From positions 1 to 43,521 of the forward strand of contig JAFWGH010000173.1 in the NCBI GenBank assembly GCA_017512465.1: a stretch of DNA of 43,521 bases, given 5' to 3'. The first letter of the stretch is position 1; every line of letters begins with the position of its first letter. The notes under the pieces are model-generated. The model did not search any database, was not told where the DNA came from, and was given only the letters and a program-made list of their open reading frames with translations. Below, piece after piece: positions 16,261-24,122 of this stretch. The translations under genes and the position numbers were made by a program. The stretch is from Clostridia bacterium (GTDB lineage Bacteria; Bacillota; Clostridia; Oscillospirales; Acutalibacteraceae).

Positions 16261-17228
16261 AGTTTTTGAGTTTGCAATCAGCAGCGCTGTTGGTCGGCTT
16301 CCTAATTGATTTTGTGCTCGGTGATCCGCACTGTTTGCCGCACCCGGTTGCGGCAATCGGAAAACTGATTGCCCTTTTCGATAAGAAGCTGCGCCGCGGC
16401 GAGAGCAACCCGCACGATGTCGGGCGCGGTGTGTTCACCGTTATTTGTGTGAGTGTACTTTCCGCTGTAATTCCCGCATTATTACTGTGGGGTGCATGGG
16501 TAATCAACCCATGGGTATATTTTGCACTCGAAAGCGTGATGTGCTGGCAGCTATTGGCGGCACGGCAGCTTGCACGCGAAGCCGGCAAAGTGGAACAGGC
16601 ACTCGAGCAGAAGGACACGGAAAAAGCGCGACATGCCGTTTCCATGATAGTCGGGCGTGATACCGCTGTTTTAGATGCAAGCGGCATTTGCCGCGCCGCT
16701 GTGGAAACGGTTGCGGAAAACGCTTCGGATGGCGTGATTGCACCCTTGCTGTGGATGCTCTTTGGCGGTGCTGCCGGCGGCTTTTTCTATAAATCCGTCA
16801 ATACCATGGATTCTATGTTAGGATATAAAAATAAAAAATATTATTACTTCGGTAAAGCGGCGGCAAAGACAGATGATGTGTGCAACTTTTTACCGGCGCG
16901 CATGGCTGCGCTGTTAATGATAGGCGTGTGCCCGCTGTGCCGCTTAGACAGAAAAAATGCGTGGCGCATCTGGCGCCGCGATAGAAACAAACACGCAAGT
17001 CCGAATGCCGCACAGACCGAATCTGTTTGCGCCGGTGCCTTGGGTGTGCGCTTGGCAGGCGATGCGGTTTACGGCGGCGAAGTGTATAAAAAGGCGTTTA
17101 TCGGCGATGCGCTGCGTGAAATCGAGCTGCAAGATATTCGCAGAACAAATCGGTTGATGTATGCGGCGAGTGCGCTGATGCTTCTTTTGTGTGTTGTGTT
17201 CAGATTGGCGGTGATACTTTGCTTATAA
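16254..17228 (+). CDS. cbiB: Adenosylcobinamide-phosphate synthase (membrane protein)
   Basis: 324 residues with several hydrophobic segments. CbiB joins aminopropanol phosphate to adenosylcobyric acid. Family marks are IDFVLGDPHCLPHPVAAIG near the N-terminus, the SMIVGRDTAVLD segment, ETVAENASDGVIAPL, MDSMLGYKN, and SPNAAQTESVCAGALGVRLAG. The ATG at 16254 has GGAGG 9 bases upstream and is preferred over a TTG at 16221 inside the previous gene. Paired with cobD, which supplies the aminopropanol phosphate. Confidence 0.95.
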   Translation: MLKFLSLQSAALLVGFLIDFVLGDPHCLPHPVAAIGKLIALFDKKLRRGESNPHDVGRGVFTVICVSVLSAVIPALLLWGAWVINPWVYFALESVMCWQLLAARQLAREAGKVEQALEQKDTEKARHAVSMIVGRDTAVLDASGICRAAVETVAENASDGVIAPLLWMLFGGAAGGFFYKSVNTMDSMLGYKNKKYYYFGKAAAKTDDVCNFLPARMAALLMIGVCPLCRLDRKNAWRIWRRDRNKHASPNAAQTESVCAGALGVRLAGDAVYGGEVYKKAFIGDALREIELQDIRRTNRLMYAASALMLLLCVVFRLAVILCL

Positions 17229-18265
17229 ATCAAAAAAATCCCCATGGCGGCGATATTTATACACATCCTGTTGACTTGGATTTTTCTGCCAATCTCAACC
17301 CTTACGGGATGCCGCAAAGTATTAAAACAGCGCTTGCAAAAGCGGCAGATGACAGCAGTGCTTATCCCGACCCCTATTGCCGCAAGCTTAAAGAGCGCAT
17401 TGCTGCCTATGAGGACGTAGAGGATGCGGCAGTACTGTGCGGAAACGGTGCGGCGGAACTTATTTACTCGTTTTGCTATGCGCTCGATAAGGAAAAACCC
17501 GCACTGGTCATAGAGCCGACTTTTTGTGCGTACAGTGCCGCTTTGCGCGCGGCAAATGTGACAGTGCAACCGTATTATTTGCGCAAAGAGGATGGGTTTC
17601 GACTAACAAAGGATATTTTACAATTAAATTTTTCCGCATACAGTGCAGTGTTTTTATGTGCGCCGAATAACCCGACCGGCTTTTTGGCGGATAAAGACAT
17701 TCTTTGCGCCATTGCCGCAAGCAGTGTGCGGATGTTATTAGATGTCAGTTTTTTGGAGCTGACTTTTACACCTCAGTGTTATGATATTCCCGCTTTAGTG
17801 CGTGAGTTTCCCAATATTTGCATTTTGCGCTCCATGACAAAATCCTTTGCCATGGCAGGTGTGCGCCTGGGCTACGCGCTGAGCAGTGATACCGCATTTT
17901 TGGAAGCAATGGCGCAAAAGGTACCGTGCTGGAATGTTTCTACTCCCGCACAGCTTGCGGGAATGGCAGCGCTGGAAGAAAGACAGTGGCTGCGCGAAAG
18001 TGCTGCAAAAATACGGAGCGAAAAAGAAGAACTTTTGCGCGCGCTCAAAGCTCTCGGCGTGTATGTGTTTCCCGGAGAAGCGAATTATCTTTTGCTTTAC
18101 TCTCAAAAACCGCTTGCGAAGGCTTTATTGCAAAAAGGTATTTTGGTGCGCGATTGCTCCAATTTTGCAGGTTTGGGTGAGGGTTATGTGCGCATTGCCG
18201 TGCGTACCCCCGGGGAAAATCGGCAATTACTTGCAGCAATAGGAGCAGCACTACGCACTGAATGA
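17219..18265 (+). CDS. cobD: Threonine-phosphate decarboxylase (PLP-dependent, aminotransferase fold)
   Basis: 348 residues from the TTG at 17219. CobD makes (R)-1-amino-2-propanol phosphate for the nucleotide loop. It has HGGDIY near the start, DFSANLNPYGMP, CAPNNPTG, LDVSFLEL, and SMTKSFAMAGVRLGY with the PLP lysine at K208. The start is not certain: GTG at 17189 would add 10 residues but has no ribosome site, while TTG 17219 has GGTGA just upstream. It overlaps the end of cbiB. The related histidinol-phosphate aminotransferase is the main alternative, but context favours CobD. Confidence 0.9.
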   Translation: MLINQKNPHGGDIYTHPVDLDFSANLNPYGMPQSIKTALAKAADDSSAYPDPYCRKLKERIAAYEDVEDAAVLCGNGAAELIYSFCYALDKEKPALVIEPTFCAYSAALRAANVTVQPYYLRKEDGFRLTKDILQLNFSAYSAVFLCAPNNPTGFLADKDILCAIAASSVRMLLDVSFLELTFTPQCYDIPALVREFPNICILRSMTKSFAMAGVRLGYALSSDTAFLEAMAQKVPCWNVSTPAQLAGMAALEERQWLRESAAKIRSEKEELLRALKALGVYVFPGEANYLLLYSQKPLAKALLQKGILVRDCSNFAGLGEGYVRIAVRTPGENRQLLAAIGAALRTE

Positions 18266-18429
18266 ACAGTGAAAAATGAATGATGAATCATTGAGGGAGG
18301 GCTCCGCCCTCCCCCGAAAAAAATATAATAAGTTCGTTTTAACGAACTTCCCTTAAAATGCGAAGCAACTCTTCGCCACCTTTCATTGCGCATTGCGCAT
18401 TCCGAATTTTAAAAACCGGAGGTTTTGAA
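18266..18429. repeat. Hairpin-rich gap between cobD and cbiP
   Basis: No gene is seen. It holds GGGAGGGC/GCCCTCCC (18295-18313), a perfect 9-bp stem AAGTTCGTT/AACGAACTT (18330-18349), and a short tandem repeat of the unit TTGCGCA near 18385-18400. Neither hairpin is followed by a convincing T-run on the + strand, so read-through to cbiP is likely. A CGGAGG for cbiP ends at 18422. These look like small dispersed repeats rather than regulatory sites. Confidence 0.65.
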
Positions 18430-19887
18430 ATGAAACAGGCAAAACCGATTATGATACAGGGCACGATGTCCAACGCGGGCAAAAGCATTCTCTGTGCCGC
18501 TTTGTGCCGCATTTTCAAGCAAGACGGCTACCGCGTGGCACCCTTTAAATCGCAGAATATGGCTCTCAACTCCTTTATTACCGAGGAGGGTTTGGAGATG
18601 GGGCGCGCCCAGGTCGTGCAGGCAGAAGCTGCCGGGGTGGAGCCTTCGGTGTTAATGAACCCGATTTTGTTAAAACCGACCACCGATGTCGGCTCTCAGG
18701 TCATTGTCGGCGGTAAGGTGCGCGGGAATATGAGCGCGGCAGAGTATTTTCGCTACAAACAAAAATTGGTTCCCGACATCCTCAACGCCTATCACTCTCT
18801 TGCAGCGCAAAATGATATTATTGTTATAGAGGGTGCAGGCAGCCCTGCGGAAATAAACCTGAAAAGTGAAGACATTGTCAATATGGGCATGGCAAAAATG
18901 GCAAAGGCACCGGTGCTGCTTGTCGGCGATATCGACCGCGGCGGTGTGTTTGCGCAGCTCTACGGCACCATAGAGCTTTTGGAGGCGGAGGAGCGCGCCA
19001 TGGTCAAGGCGACCGTGATTAATAAGTTTCGCGGTGACCCCGCGATTTTGGCACCGGGCTTGGAAATGCTCGAGCGCTTGGTCAAAGTGCCCTGCGCCGG
19101 TGTGGTGCCCTACATCACCGCGGATATTGATGATGAGGACAGCCTCAGCGAAAGACTCGGTGCAACGGCGAGCAAGGAAATCGACATTGCCGTTATCCGC
19201 TTGCCGCGTATTTCCAACTTTACGGATTTTAGTGCCTTCGAGCACTTTGCGGGTGTTTCACTGCGCTATGTGCGCGAGCGTGCGCAGTTCGGCAATCCCG
19301 ATATGGTGATTTTGCCCGGCAGTAAATCCACCATTGCCGATTTGAAATGGCTGCGCCAGAGCGGCTTGGAAGGCGAAATCCTCCGCTTTGCCGCAAAGGG
19401 AAATCCCGTGTTTGGCATTTGCGGCGGATTGCAGATGTTGGGCATGCGTATTAGCGACCCGCTTGGCAGCGAAGGCGGCGGCAGTATCGAAGGGATGGGA
19501 TTGCTGCCTTTTGAAACGGTTTTTAATGCTCAAAAAACACGCAAGCAAACCACGGGCACTTTTGCCGGTGTGAAGGGTATGTTCTCTTCCTTAAACGGAC
19601 TGTGCTTTAAGGGATATGAAATCCACATGGGGCAGAGCGGCGCGGGGAAGGATGTGCTGCAAAGCGGCAATGTATACGGCTCTTACATACACGGCATTTT
19701 TGATGAAAACGGCATTGCCGAAACCATTGTGCGTGCGCTTTATGAAAGAAAAGGGCTTTCTTTTTCGCCCGATGCGCCGTTTGATTTACATGCATATAAA
19801 GAAAGCCAATACGACCAATTAGCCGCCGCCGTGCGCGCGGCGCTCGATATGGAATTTATCTATAAAATCTTAGAGGAAGGCATATGA
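18430..19887 (+). CDS. cbiP: Cobyric acid synthase
   Basis: 485 residues. CbiP/CobQ amidates side chains b, d, e and g using glutamine and ATP. The N-terminal P-loop region [19 protein letters not shown] and [14 protein letters not shown] are typical; VVIN-type VINKFRGDP and [15 protein letters not shown] follow. The glutaminase domain has the nucleophile Cys331 in [10 protein letters not shown] and a later GYEIHMG. ATG at 18430 with CGGAGG 7 bases upstream is favoured over an in-frame start at 18358 within the repeat-bearing gap. Overlaps cobO by 4 bases. Confidence 0.97.
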   Translation: MKQAKPIMIQGTMSNAGKSILCAALCRIFKQDGYRVAPFKSQNMALNSFITEEGLEMGRAQVVQAEAAGVEPSVLMNPILLKPTTDVGSQVIVGGKVRGNMSAAEYFRYKQKLVPDILNAYHSLAAQNDIIVIEGAGSPAEINLKSEDIVNMGMAKMAKAPVLLVGDIDRGGVFAQLYGTIELLEAEERAMVKATVINKFRGDPAILAPGLEMLERLVKVPCAGVVPYITADIDDEDSLSERLGATASKEIDIAVIRLPRISNFTDFSAFEHFAGVSLRYVRERAQFGNPDMVILPGSKSTIADLKWLRQSGLEGEILRFAAKGNPVFGICGGLQMLGMRISDPLGSEGGGSIEGMGLLPFETVFNAQKTRKQTTGTFAGVKGMFSSLNGLCFKGYEIHMGQSGAGKDVLQSGNVYGSYIHGIFDENGIAETIVRALYERKGLSFSPDAPFDLHAYKESQYDQLAAAVRAALDMEFIYKILEEGI

Positions 19888-20393
19888 TTCACATTTATTA
19901 CGGCGACGGAAAAGGCAAGTCCACTGCCGCCTGCGGTTTGGCGGTGCGCGCCGCCGGCAGCGGGATGCGCGTACTCTTTGTGCAGTTTTTGAAAGCGGGC
20001 ACTTCTGCGGAGATGGAGGTGCTGCATACGCTCAACAATTTGGATTTCCTCGTTCCGCCCCGGCATTTCGGCTGGTATAAAACATTGAGTGAAGAGCAGC
20101 GCGCCGCGCTCAAAGCCGACTACGGCGCCATGCTGTCGGAAGTGCTCGCGCGCGCCGCACAGTGCGAGCTCATTGTGCTCGATGAAGCGCTGTGGGCATA
20201 CAAATTTGAAATGCTCGACAGGCAAGCCCTGCTTGACTTTTTGAAAGCGCAGGGGCAGCAGCGAGAAATTGTTTTGACCGGCAGAGAAGCGCCGCCGGAA
20301 CTCTTGGCGCTTACCGATTATGCTACCAACATGCATAAAGTACACCACCCCTTTGATAAGGGCATAGGTGCCAGAAAAGGAATCGAGTATTAA
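19884..20393 (+). CDS. cobO: Corrinoid (cob(I)yrinate a,c-diamide) adenosyltransferase, CobO/BtuR type
   Basis: 169 residues. It transfers the adenosyl group from ATP to cobalt, producing adenosylated corrinoids. The P-loop GDGKGKST is at 7-14, followed by FVQFLKAG, and a [13 protein letters not shown]alker B-like segment, all typical of CobA/CobO/BtuR enzymes; it is not of the PduO or EutT types. Overlap of 4 bases with cbiP, 1 base with cobT. Confidence 0.95.
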   Translation: MIHIYYGDGKGKSTAACGLAVRAAGSGMRVLFVQFLKAGTSAEMEVLHTLNNLDFLVPPRHFGWYKTLSEEQRAALKADYGAMLSEVLARAAQCELIVLDEALWAYKFEMLDRQALLDFLKAQGQQREIVLTGREAPPELLALTDYATNMHKVHHPFDKGIGARKGIEY

Positions 20394-21535
20394 TGATGCA
20401 AACAAGTCAGTTTGAAAATAGAACAAGAGAAAGCTTACAGCAGCTTATCGCTTCTGTGGGCAGTTTGGATGCGCACGCCATGCAGCAGGCGCGGCAGCGC
20501 CAGGCAATCCTTGCTAAGCCGCCGGGCAGTCTCGGAAAATTAGAGGATTTGTCCGTGCAGCTTGCCGGTATAACCGGGAAAGTGTGTAACACGCTTGAAC
20601 GGAAAGTGCTGCTGGTCTTTTGCGCCGATAACGGCGTGGTAACAGAGGGCGTGAGCAGCTGTCCGCAGAGTGTTACGGCGGCGCAAACCATCAATTTGGC
20701 GCGCGGCAAAACCGGTGCGGCAGTGCTTGCAAAGCACTTTGATTGTACACTGCAAGTGTATGATGTCGGTGTGGCAGTTCCGATTGAGCAACCCGGTGTC
20801 AGATCTTGCAAAGTTGCCTGCGGCACCAAAAATATTGCTTGTGAACCAGCCATGACCGAGGCACAGGCACTGCAAGCTGTTTTTAGCGGTGCGCAAGCGG
20901 TAAGCGAAGCGGTACAGAGTGGTGCACAGGTGATTGGTATCGGCGAAATGGGTATCGGAAACACCACCACTTCCGCTGCGGTTCTTTGCGCCTTAACAGG
21001 AAAAGCGGTTAAAGCCGTTGCGGGGAAAGGCGCCGGACTGACACCGCAAGCGTATGAAAATAAGTGCGCCGTTATTGAGCGCGCTTTGCAAAAAAACCAT
21101 ACCGATACAAACGATACTTTAGGAATATTGGCGGCACTCGGCGGATTTGATATTGCGGCGATGACCGGCGCATGTATTGCTGCCGCCGCACAGCGTGTAC
21201 CGGTTGTGATAGATGGCTTCATCAGCGCTGTGGCGGCACTGTGTGCGTACCGTCTTTGTCCGCTTGCAAGGGAGTATATGATAGCATCTCATGATTCTCT
21301 CGAAATCGGTTATCGCGTTGCTGTAAACGAATTGAAACTGCAACCGCTTTTGCAGTTGGATATGCGTTTGGGTGAGGGCAGCGGCTGTCCGCCGGCAATG
21401 ATGCTTTTACAAGCCGCATGTGCGCTTATCAATGATATGGCAAGTTTTGAAGAAGCTGCCATTGATGACAGCTATTTGGAAGTGTTGCGCGGCACAGATG
21501 CATTTACATTGCCCGAAACAGGAGTAAAGAGATGA
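20393..21535 (+). CDS. cobT: Nicotinate-nucleotide--dimethylbenzimidazole phosphoribosyltransferase
   Basis: 380 residues. CobT makes the alpha-ribazole phosphate (or another lower-ligand nucleotide). Marks are QARQRQAILAKPPGSLGKLEDL, VFCADNGVVTEGVSSCPQSVT, GEMGIGNTTTSAAV and the catalytic Glu328 in LGEGSG. The start is in a TAATGATG junction with cobO; two adjacent ATGs (20393, 20396) are possible. No bluB or bzaA-F genes for making a benzimidazole base are nearby, so the lower ligand cannot be inferred. Confidence 0.96.
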   Translation: MMQTSQFENRTRESLQQLIASVGSLDAHAMQQARQRQAILAKPPGSLGKLEDLSVQLAGITGKVCNTLERKVLLVFCADNGVVTEGVSSCPQSVTAAQTINLARGKTGAAVLAKHFDCTLQVYDVGVAVPIEQPGVRSCKVACGTKNIACEPAMTEAQALQAVFSGAQAVSEAVQSGAQVIGIGEMGIGNTTTSAAVLCALTGKAVKAVAGKGAGLTPQAYENKCAVIERALQKNHTDTNDTLGILAALGGFDIAAMTGACIAAAAQRVPVVIDGFISAVAALCAYRLCPLAREYMIASHDSLEIGYRVAVNELKLQPLLQLDMRLGEGSGCPPAMMLLQAACALINDMASFEEAAIDDSYLEVLRGTDAFTLPETGVKR

Positions 21536-22068
21536 ACATTTTTATTTGCGGCGGCTGTAAAAACGGAAAATCCTCTTTGGCGCAAGAGCTTGCCGTGAAG
21601 CTTGCGCAAGGTGAAAAGCACTATTACGTTGCCACCATGATTGCCGGTGATGAGGAGGATCATCTGCGCATTAAAAGGCATGTCAAAGACCGTGAAGGCA
21701 TGGGATTTGAGACTTTGGAAATCGGACGCGGTATCGCCGCCTGCCTTACGGAGGATGCGGCAGAATCCACCTTTCTCATTGACAGTGTGACCGCATTGCT
21801 TGCCAACGAAATGTTTCATGATAATATAACAGATGCCGGCGCTTTAGAGCGCTGCACAAAAGGACTTTTGCAAGTGCTTGAACACAGCGAAAACTGTGTG
21901 ATTGTCAGCGATTATCTTTTTGCGGATGCCGTGCGCTTTGATGCTCTTACCGAGCAGTATCGATGCGCTCTCGCAGCGCTGCACCGCACATTGGCAAATG
22001 TCTGTGATACGGTGGCGGAGCTATGCGCCGATACCGTGGTCATACACAAAGGAGAATTGCCCCAATGA
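21532..22068 (+). CDS. cobU: Adenosylcobinamide kinase / adenosylcobinamide-phosphate guanylyltransferase
   Basis: 178 residues, normal for CobU. The P-loop GCKNGKS is at 8-14; the family guanylylation His is in the IKRHVKDRE segment, and FLIDSVTALLANEMF is the next motif. It phosphorylates adenosylcobinamide and attaches GMP. The first Gly-rich loop (GGCKNGKS instead of the usual GGARSGKS) is a mild variant with all key positions kept. Overlaps cobT and cobS by 4 bases. Confidence 0.94.
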   Translation: MNIFICGGCKNGKSSLAQELAVKLAQGEKHYYVATMIAGDEEDHLRIKRHVKDREGMGFETLEIGRGIAACLTEDAAESTFLIDSVTALLANEMFHDNITDAGALERCTKGLLQVLEHSENCVIVSDYLFADAVRFDALTEQYRCALAALHRTLANVCDTVAELCADTVVIHKGELPQ

Positions 22069-22808
22069 AAAAATATTTGCGCGCACTGGTGATGTGCTTT
22101 TCCATGTTTTGCGCTATTCCATGTCCCATTCATAGTTGGGCAGAAGAAAGCGTTCCGTATATCTCGCTGTTTTTGCCGCTTGTCGGTGCGTTTGTCGGCG
22201 GGTTATGGACACTTTGTGCCTATGTATTGCGATTGCTTGCTTTGCCGAATTTGGTGAATGCGGCAATCCTTTGCGCCTTTCCGTTTCTCATAACCGGCGG
22301 TATGCATATGGATGGCTTTTTGGATGTAACGGATGCGGTGAAATCCCGCCGACCGTTGGAAGAACGCCGCAAAATACTCAAAGACCCGCATGTCGGCTCC
22401 TTTGCGGTGCTTTCGGCAATATTGCTTATCATGGGGCAATTTGCGCTCTTTGCTTCGGCAAAGGAAGAGGCGAATATATTGGCACTGTTAATCATTTGTG
22501 TGTGCTCTCGCTGTATGGCAGCAGCGGCAGTAATACTCTTAAAACCGATGAAAACGAGCCAATACGCCACAGCAAAGACACGCTCTAAAGTGCGTGCGCT
22601 TGTGCCGCTGCTTGTGTTAGCAGCAGTTGTCGCCTGCGGTTTTGTGTTTTTCGGAAAATACGGTTTTGTTTCGTTAGCGGTTATAGCAGGCTACAGCGTG
22701 TTTGCCGCCTGCGGCTATCGCTCGCTGCAGGGCATGAGCGGCGATATTTCGGGCTATGCGCTCACGCTCGCAGAACTGTGCGGCGTGGCGGTTTATGCAC
22801 TTATATAA
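22065..22808 (+). CDS. cobS: Adenosylcobinamide-GDP ribazoletransferase (cobalamin synthase)
   Basis: 247 residues, a polytopic membrane enzyme that joins adenosylcobinamide-GDP to alpha-ribazole. The acidic motif MHMDGFLDVTDA has Asp83, Asp87 and Asp90, the expected metal-binding cluster, followed by RRKILKDPHVGSFAV. Multiple hydrophobic helices fill the C-terminal half. ATG at 22065 has AAGGAGA 9 bases upstream; an earlier in-frame start at 22023 lies inside cobU and is not favoured. Confidence 0.95.
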   Translation: MKKYLRALVMCFSMFCAIPCPIHSWAEESVPYISLFLPLVGAFVGGLWTLCAYVLRLLALPNLVNAAILCAFPFLITGGMHMDGFLDVTDAVKSRRPLEERRKILKDPHVGSFAVLSAILLIMGQFALFASAKEEANILALLIICVCSRCMAAAAVILLKPMKTSQYATAKTRSKVRALVPLLVLAAVVACGFVFFGKYGFVSLAVIAGYSVFAACGYRSLQGMSGDISGYALTLAELCGVAVYALI

Positions 22809-22904
22809 GCTGATTGGCTGTTAGCAGTCAGCAGTTAGCGAGAGGTGGCGTGGCAAAGCTTCGCATAAAAAACAGGTTCGCGCAGCGAACCATAAGGAGA
22901 AAAA
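22809..22904. repeat. Repeat-bearing gap between cobS and the CobU-like gene
   Basis: Bases 22827-22841 (GTCAGCAGTTAGCGA, followed two bases later by GGTGGCGT) recur exactly at 43479-43493 at the right end of the window. A hairpin GGTTCGC/GCGAACC lies at about 22874-22890. AAGGAG for the next gene follows. No T-run, so transcription may continue through it. Confidence 0.65.
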
Positions 22905-23282
22905 ATGGATTTGATTATCGGCGGCGCTTTTCAAGGTAAGCGTGATTTCGCAAAAAGGAAATACCATTTAACAAACGAACAGGTATTCACTTGTACCGCG
23001 CAGGGAGAACCGGATTTTTCCGTGCCCTGCATTGCGGGACTGGAGGAATTTGTGTTCTACTGTGTCGAGAGTGGGAAAGATGCCGTTGCAATTATTAAAG
23101 CACATCATGCTGCATGGGAAAACAGCGTTTTGATTTGTAATGATATTTTCTGCGGCGTGGTACCCATGGAAGCAGAGAACCGCGCATGGCGTGAAGAAAC
23201 AGGGCGCCTGTGCGCTTACCTTGCGGGTGAAGCGAAAGAAGTGTATCGCCTGTTTTGCGGATTGGAGCAGCGATTAAAATGA
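22905..23282 (+). CDS. CobU-like protein with degenerate P-loop
   Basis: 125 residues. The N-terminus LIIGGAFQGKRDFAKRKY resembles the CobU/adenosylcobinamide kinase start, but the P-loop ends GKR instead of GKS/T. The C-terminal part (GVVPMEAENRAWREETGRL, then EVYRLFCGLEQRLK) matches the closing part of CobU, where PEN, R..G and the V.R..CGL..RLK strand occur. The middle, including the guanylylation His region, is shortened: 125 residues against about 180. A true cobU lies 0.8 kb upstream, so this is a diverged paralogue that probably lacks the normal kinase activity; a regulatory or remodelling role is guesswork. Overlaps cobC by 4 bases. Confidence 0.75.
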   Translation: MDLIIGGAFQGKRDFAKRKYHLTNEQVFTCTAQGEPDFSVPCIAGLEEFVFYCVESGKDAVAIIKAHHAAWENSVLICNDIFCGVVPMEAENRAWREETGRLCAYLAGEAKEVYRLFCGLEQRLK

Positions 23283-23845
23283 AACTGATATTATTGCGGC
23301 ACGGTATCACCGCCGCTAACGAAGAAAAACGCTATTGCGGCGTAACGGATATTCCCTTATCCGCGGCGGGAAAAGAAAAACTCCGACAGCGCAAAAATGA
23401 ATTGTGCTACCCCGATGTGAGCGGATATACCGTTATTACAAGCGGACTTTTGCGCTGTGAGCAAACGCTTGAAATAGTTTATGGAGCAGTGCCGCATACA
23501 AAAGAGAGCGCCCTGCAGGAAATGCATTTCGGCGATTTTGAAATGCATAGCTTTGAGGAACTCAAAACCGACCCGCGCTATTTAGAGTGGATTAGCGGTG
23601 AGAACGAGCAAAAGCCGACACCCGGCGGCGAAAGCGGAGTGCAGATGGCGGCGCGTGTTCTGGAAGCGCTTGCGCGCGTGATGGAAAGAAATGAGAATAC
23701 CCTCATCGTTACCCACGGCGGTGTGATTGCCGCTATGATGGCGCACTTGTTCCAAAATGAGAGCAAAAGCCGCTACGAATGGCAACCGGAGCCGGGCGGC
23801 GGGTATGTGATTGATTTGAAAGAAAAAAAGTATCAAGCGTTTTAG
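23279..23845 (+). CDS. cobC: Alpha-ribazole phosphatase-like histidine phosphatase
   Basis: 188 residues of the phosphoglycerate-mutase-like histidine phosphatase family. The catalytic RHG motif is LLRHG with His8, the second His is in VTHGGV (His146), and EMHFGDFE carries the usual acidic residue. In B12 loci the member is CobC, which dephosphorylates alpha-ribazole-5-phosphate or adenosylcobalamin phosphate. ATG at 23279 overlaps the previous stop; an upstream in-frame codon at 23255 would only add residues foreign to the family. It is the last gene of the locus. Confidence 0.88.
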   Translation: MKLILLRHGITAANEEKRYCGVTDIPLSAAGKEKLRQRKNELCYPDVSGYTVITSGLLRCEQTLEIVYGAVPHTKESALQEMHFGDFEMHSFEELKTDPRYLEWISGENEQKPTPGGESGVQMAARVLEALARVMERNENTLIVTHGGVIAAMMAHLFQNESKSRYEWQPEPGGGYVIDLKEKKYQAF

Positions 23846-23855
23846 CGCAAAAAAA

Positions 23856-23885
23856 GACTGTCACAGGAGCGTGGCAGTCCTTTTT
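23856..23885 (+). terminator. Intrinsic terminator ending the cobalamin locus (bidirectional)
   Basis: GACTGTCAC (23856-23864) pairs with GTGGCAGTC (23871-23879, one G-T pair) and is followed by CTTTTT. A run of A before the stem gives a T-run on the other strand, so it may also stop transcripts of the lipoprotein gene coming from the right. Confidence 0.88.
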
Positions 23886-23893
23886 ATATAACG

Positions 23894-23920
23894 AGAACCA
23901 CACGATAGTCGTGTGGTTCT
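23894..23920. mobile_element. Perfect hairpin, possible left-end palindrome of a decayed IS200/IS605 element
   Basis: AGAACCACACGA (23894-23905) and TCGTGTGGTTCT (23909-23920) form a 12-bp stem with loop TAG. It is not followed by a T-run. It stands about 90 bases before a transposase remnant, where IS200/IS605 elements carry the subterminal hairpin that their transposase recognises. No right end was found. The element assignment is inference from this arrangement. Confidence 0.5.
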
Positions 23921-24010
23921 AAAATGGTTAACCGGTAAACAAATCCTCTGAAAACTATATAACGGAAAAGACCTGCCAGTCAAAAACAACATAATAATTG
24001 GAGGTAAAGA

Positions 24011-24121
24011 ATGAAAGAAAATAATATTGGCACAAAAAGCTTAACACACGTAAAGTGAAGTTGCAAGTATTATATAAGCATTGTACCACAGTATCGAAGG
24101 AAACTGTATTCTGATGGATAA
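24011..24121 (+). pseudogene. 5' remnant of an IS200/IS605-family TnpA transposase
   Basis: After GGAGG and an ATG at 24011 the frame reads MKENNIGTKSLTHVK, then TGA (24056), then SCKYYISIVPQYRRKLYSDG and TAA. This matches the N-terminal start typical of IS200-type Y1 transposases (SLTHVKW-CKYHIVF-PKYRRK), with the Trp codon TGG changed to TGA. The catalytic HUH and Tyr regions are missing, and the remnant stops where the oppositely oriented lipoprotein gene ends. It is a dead fragment. Recognition is from memory of the family, not a search. Confidence 0.65.
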
Positions 24122-24122
24122 A

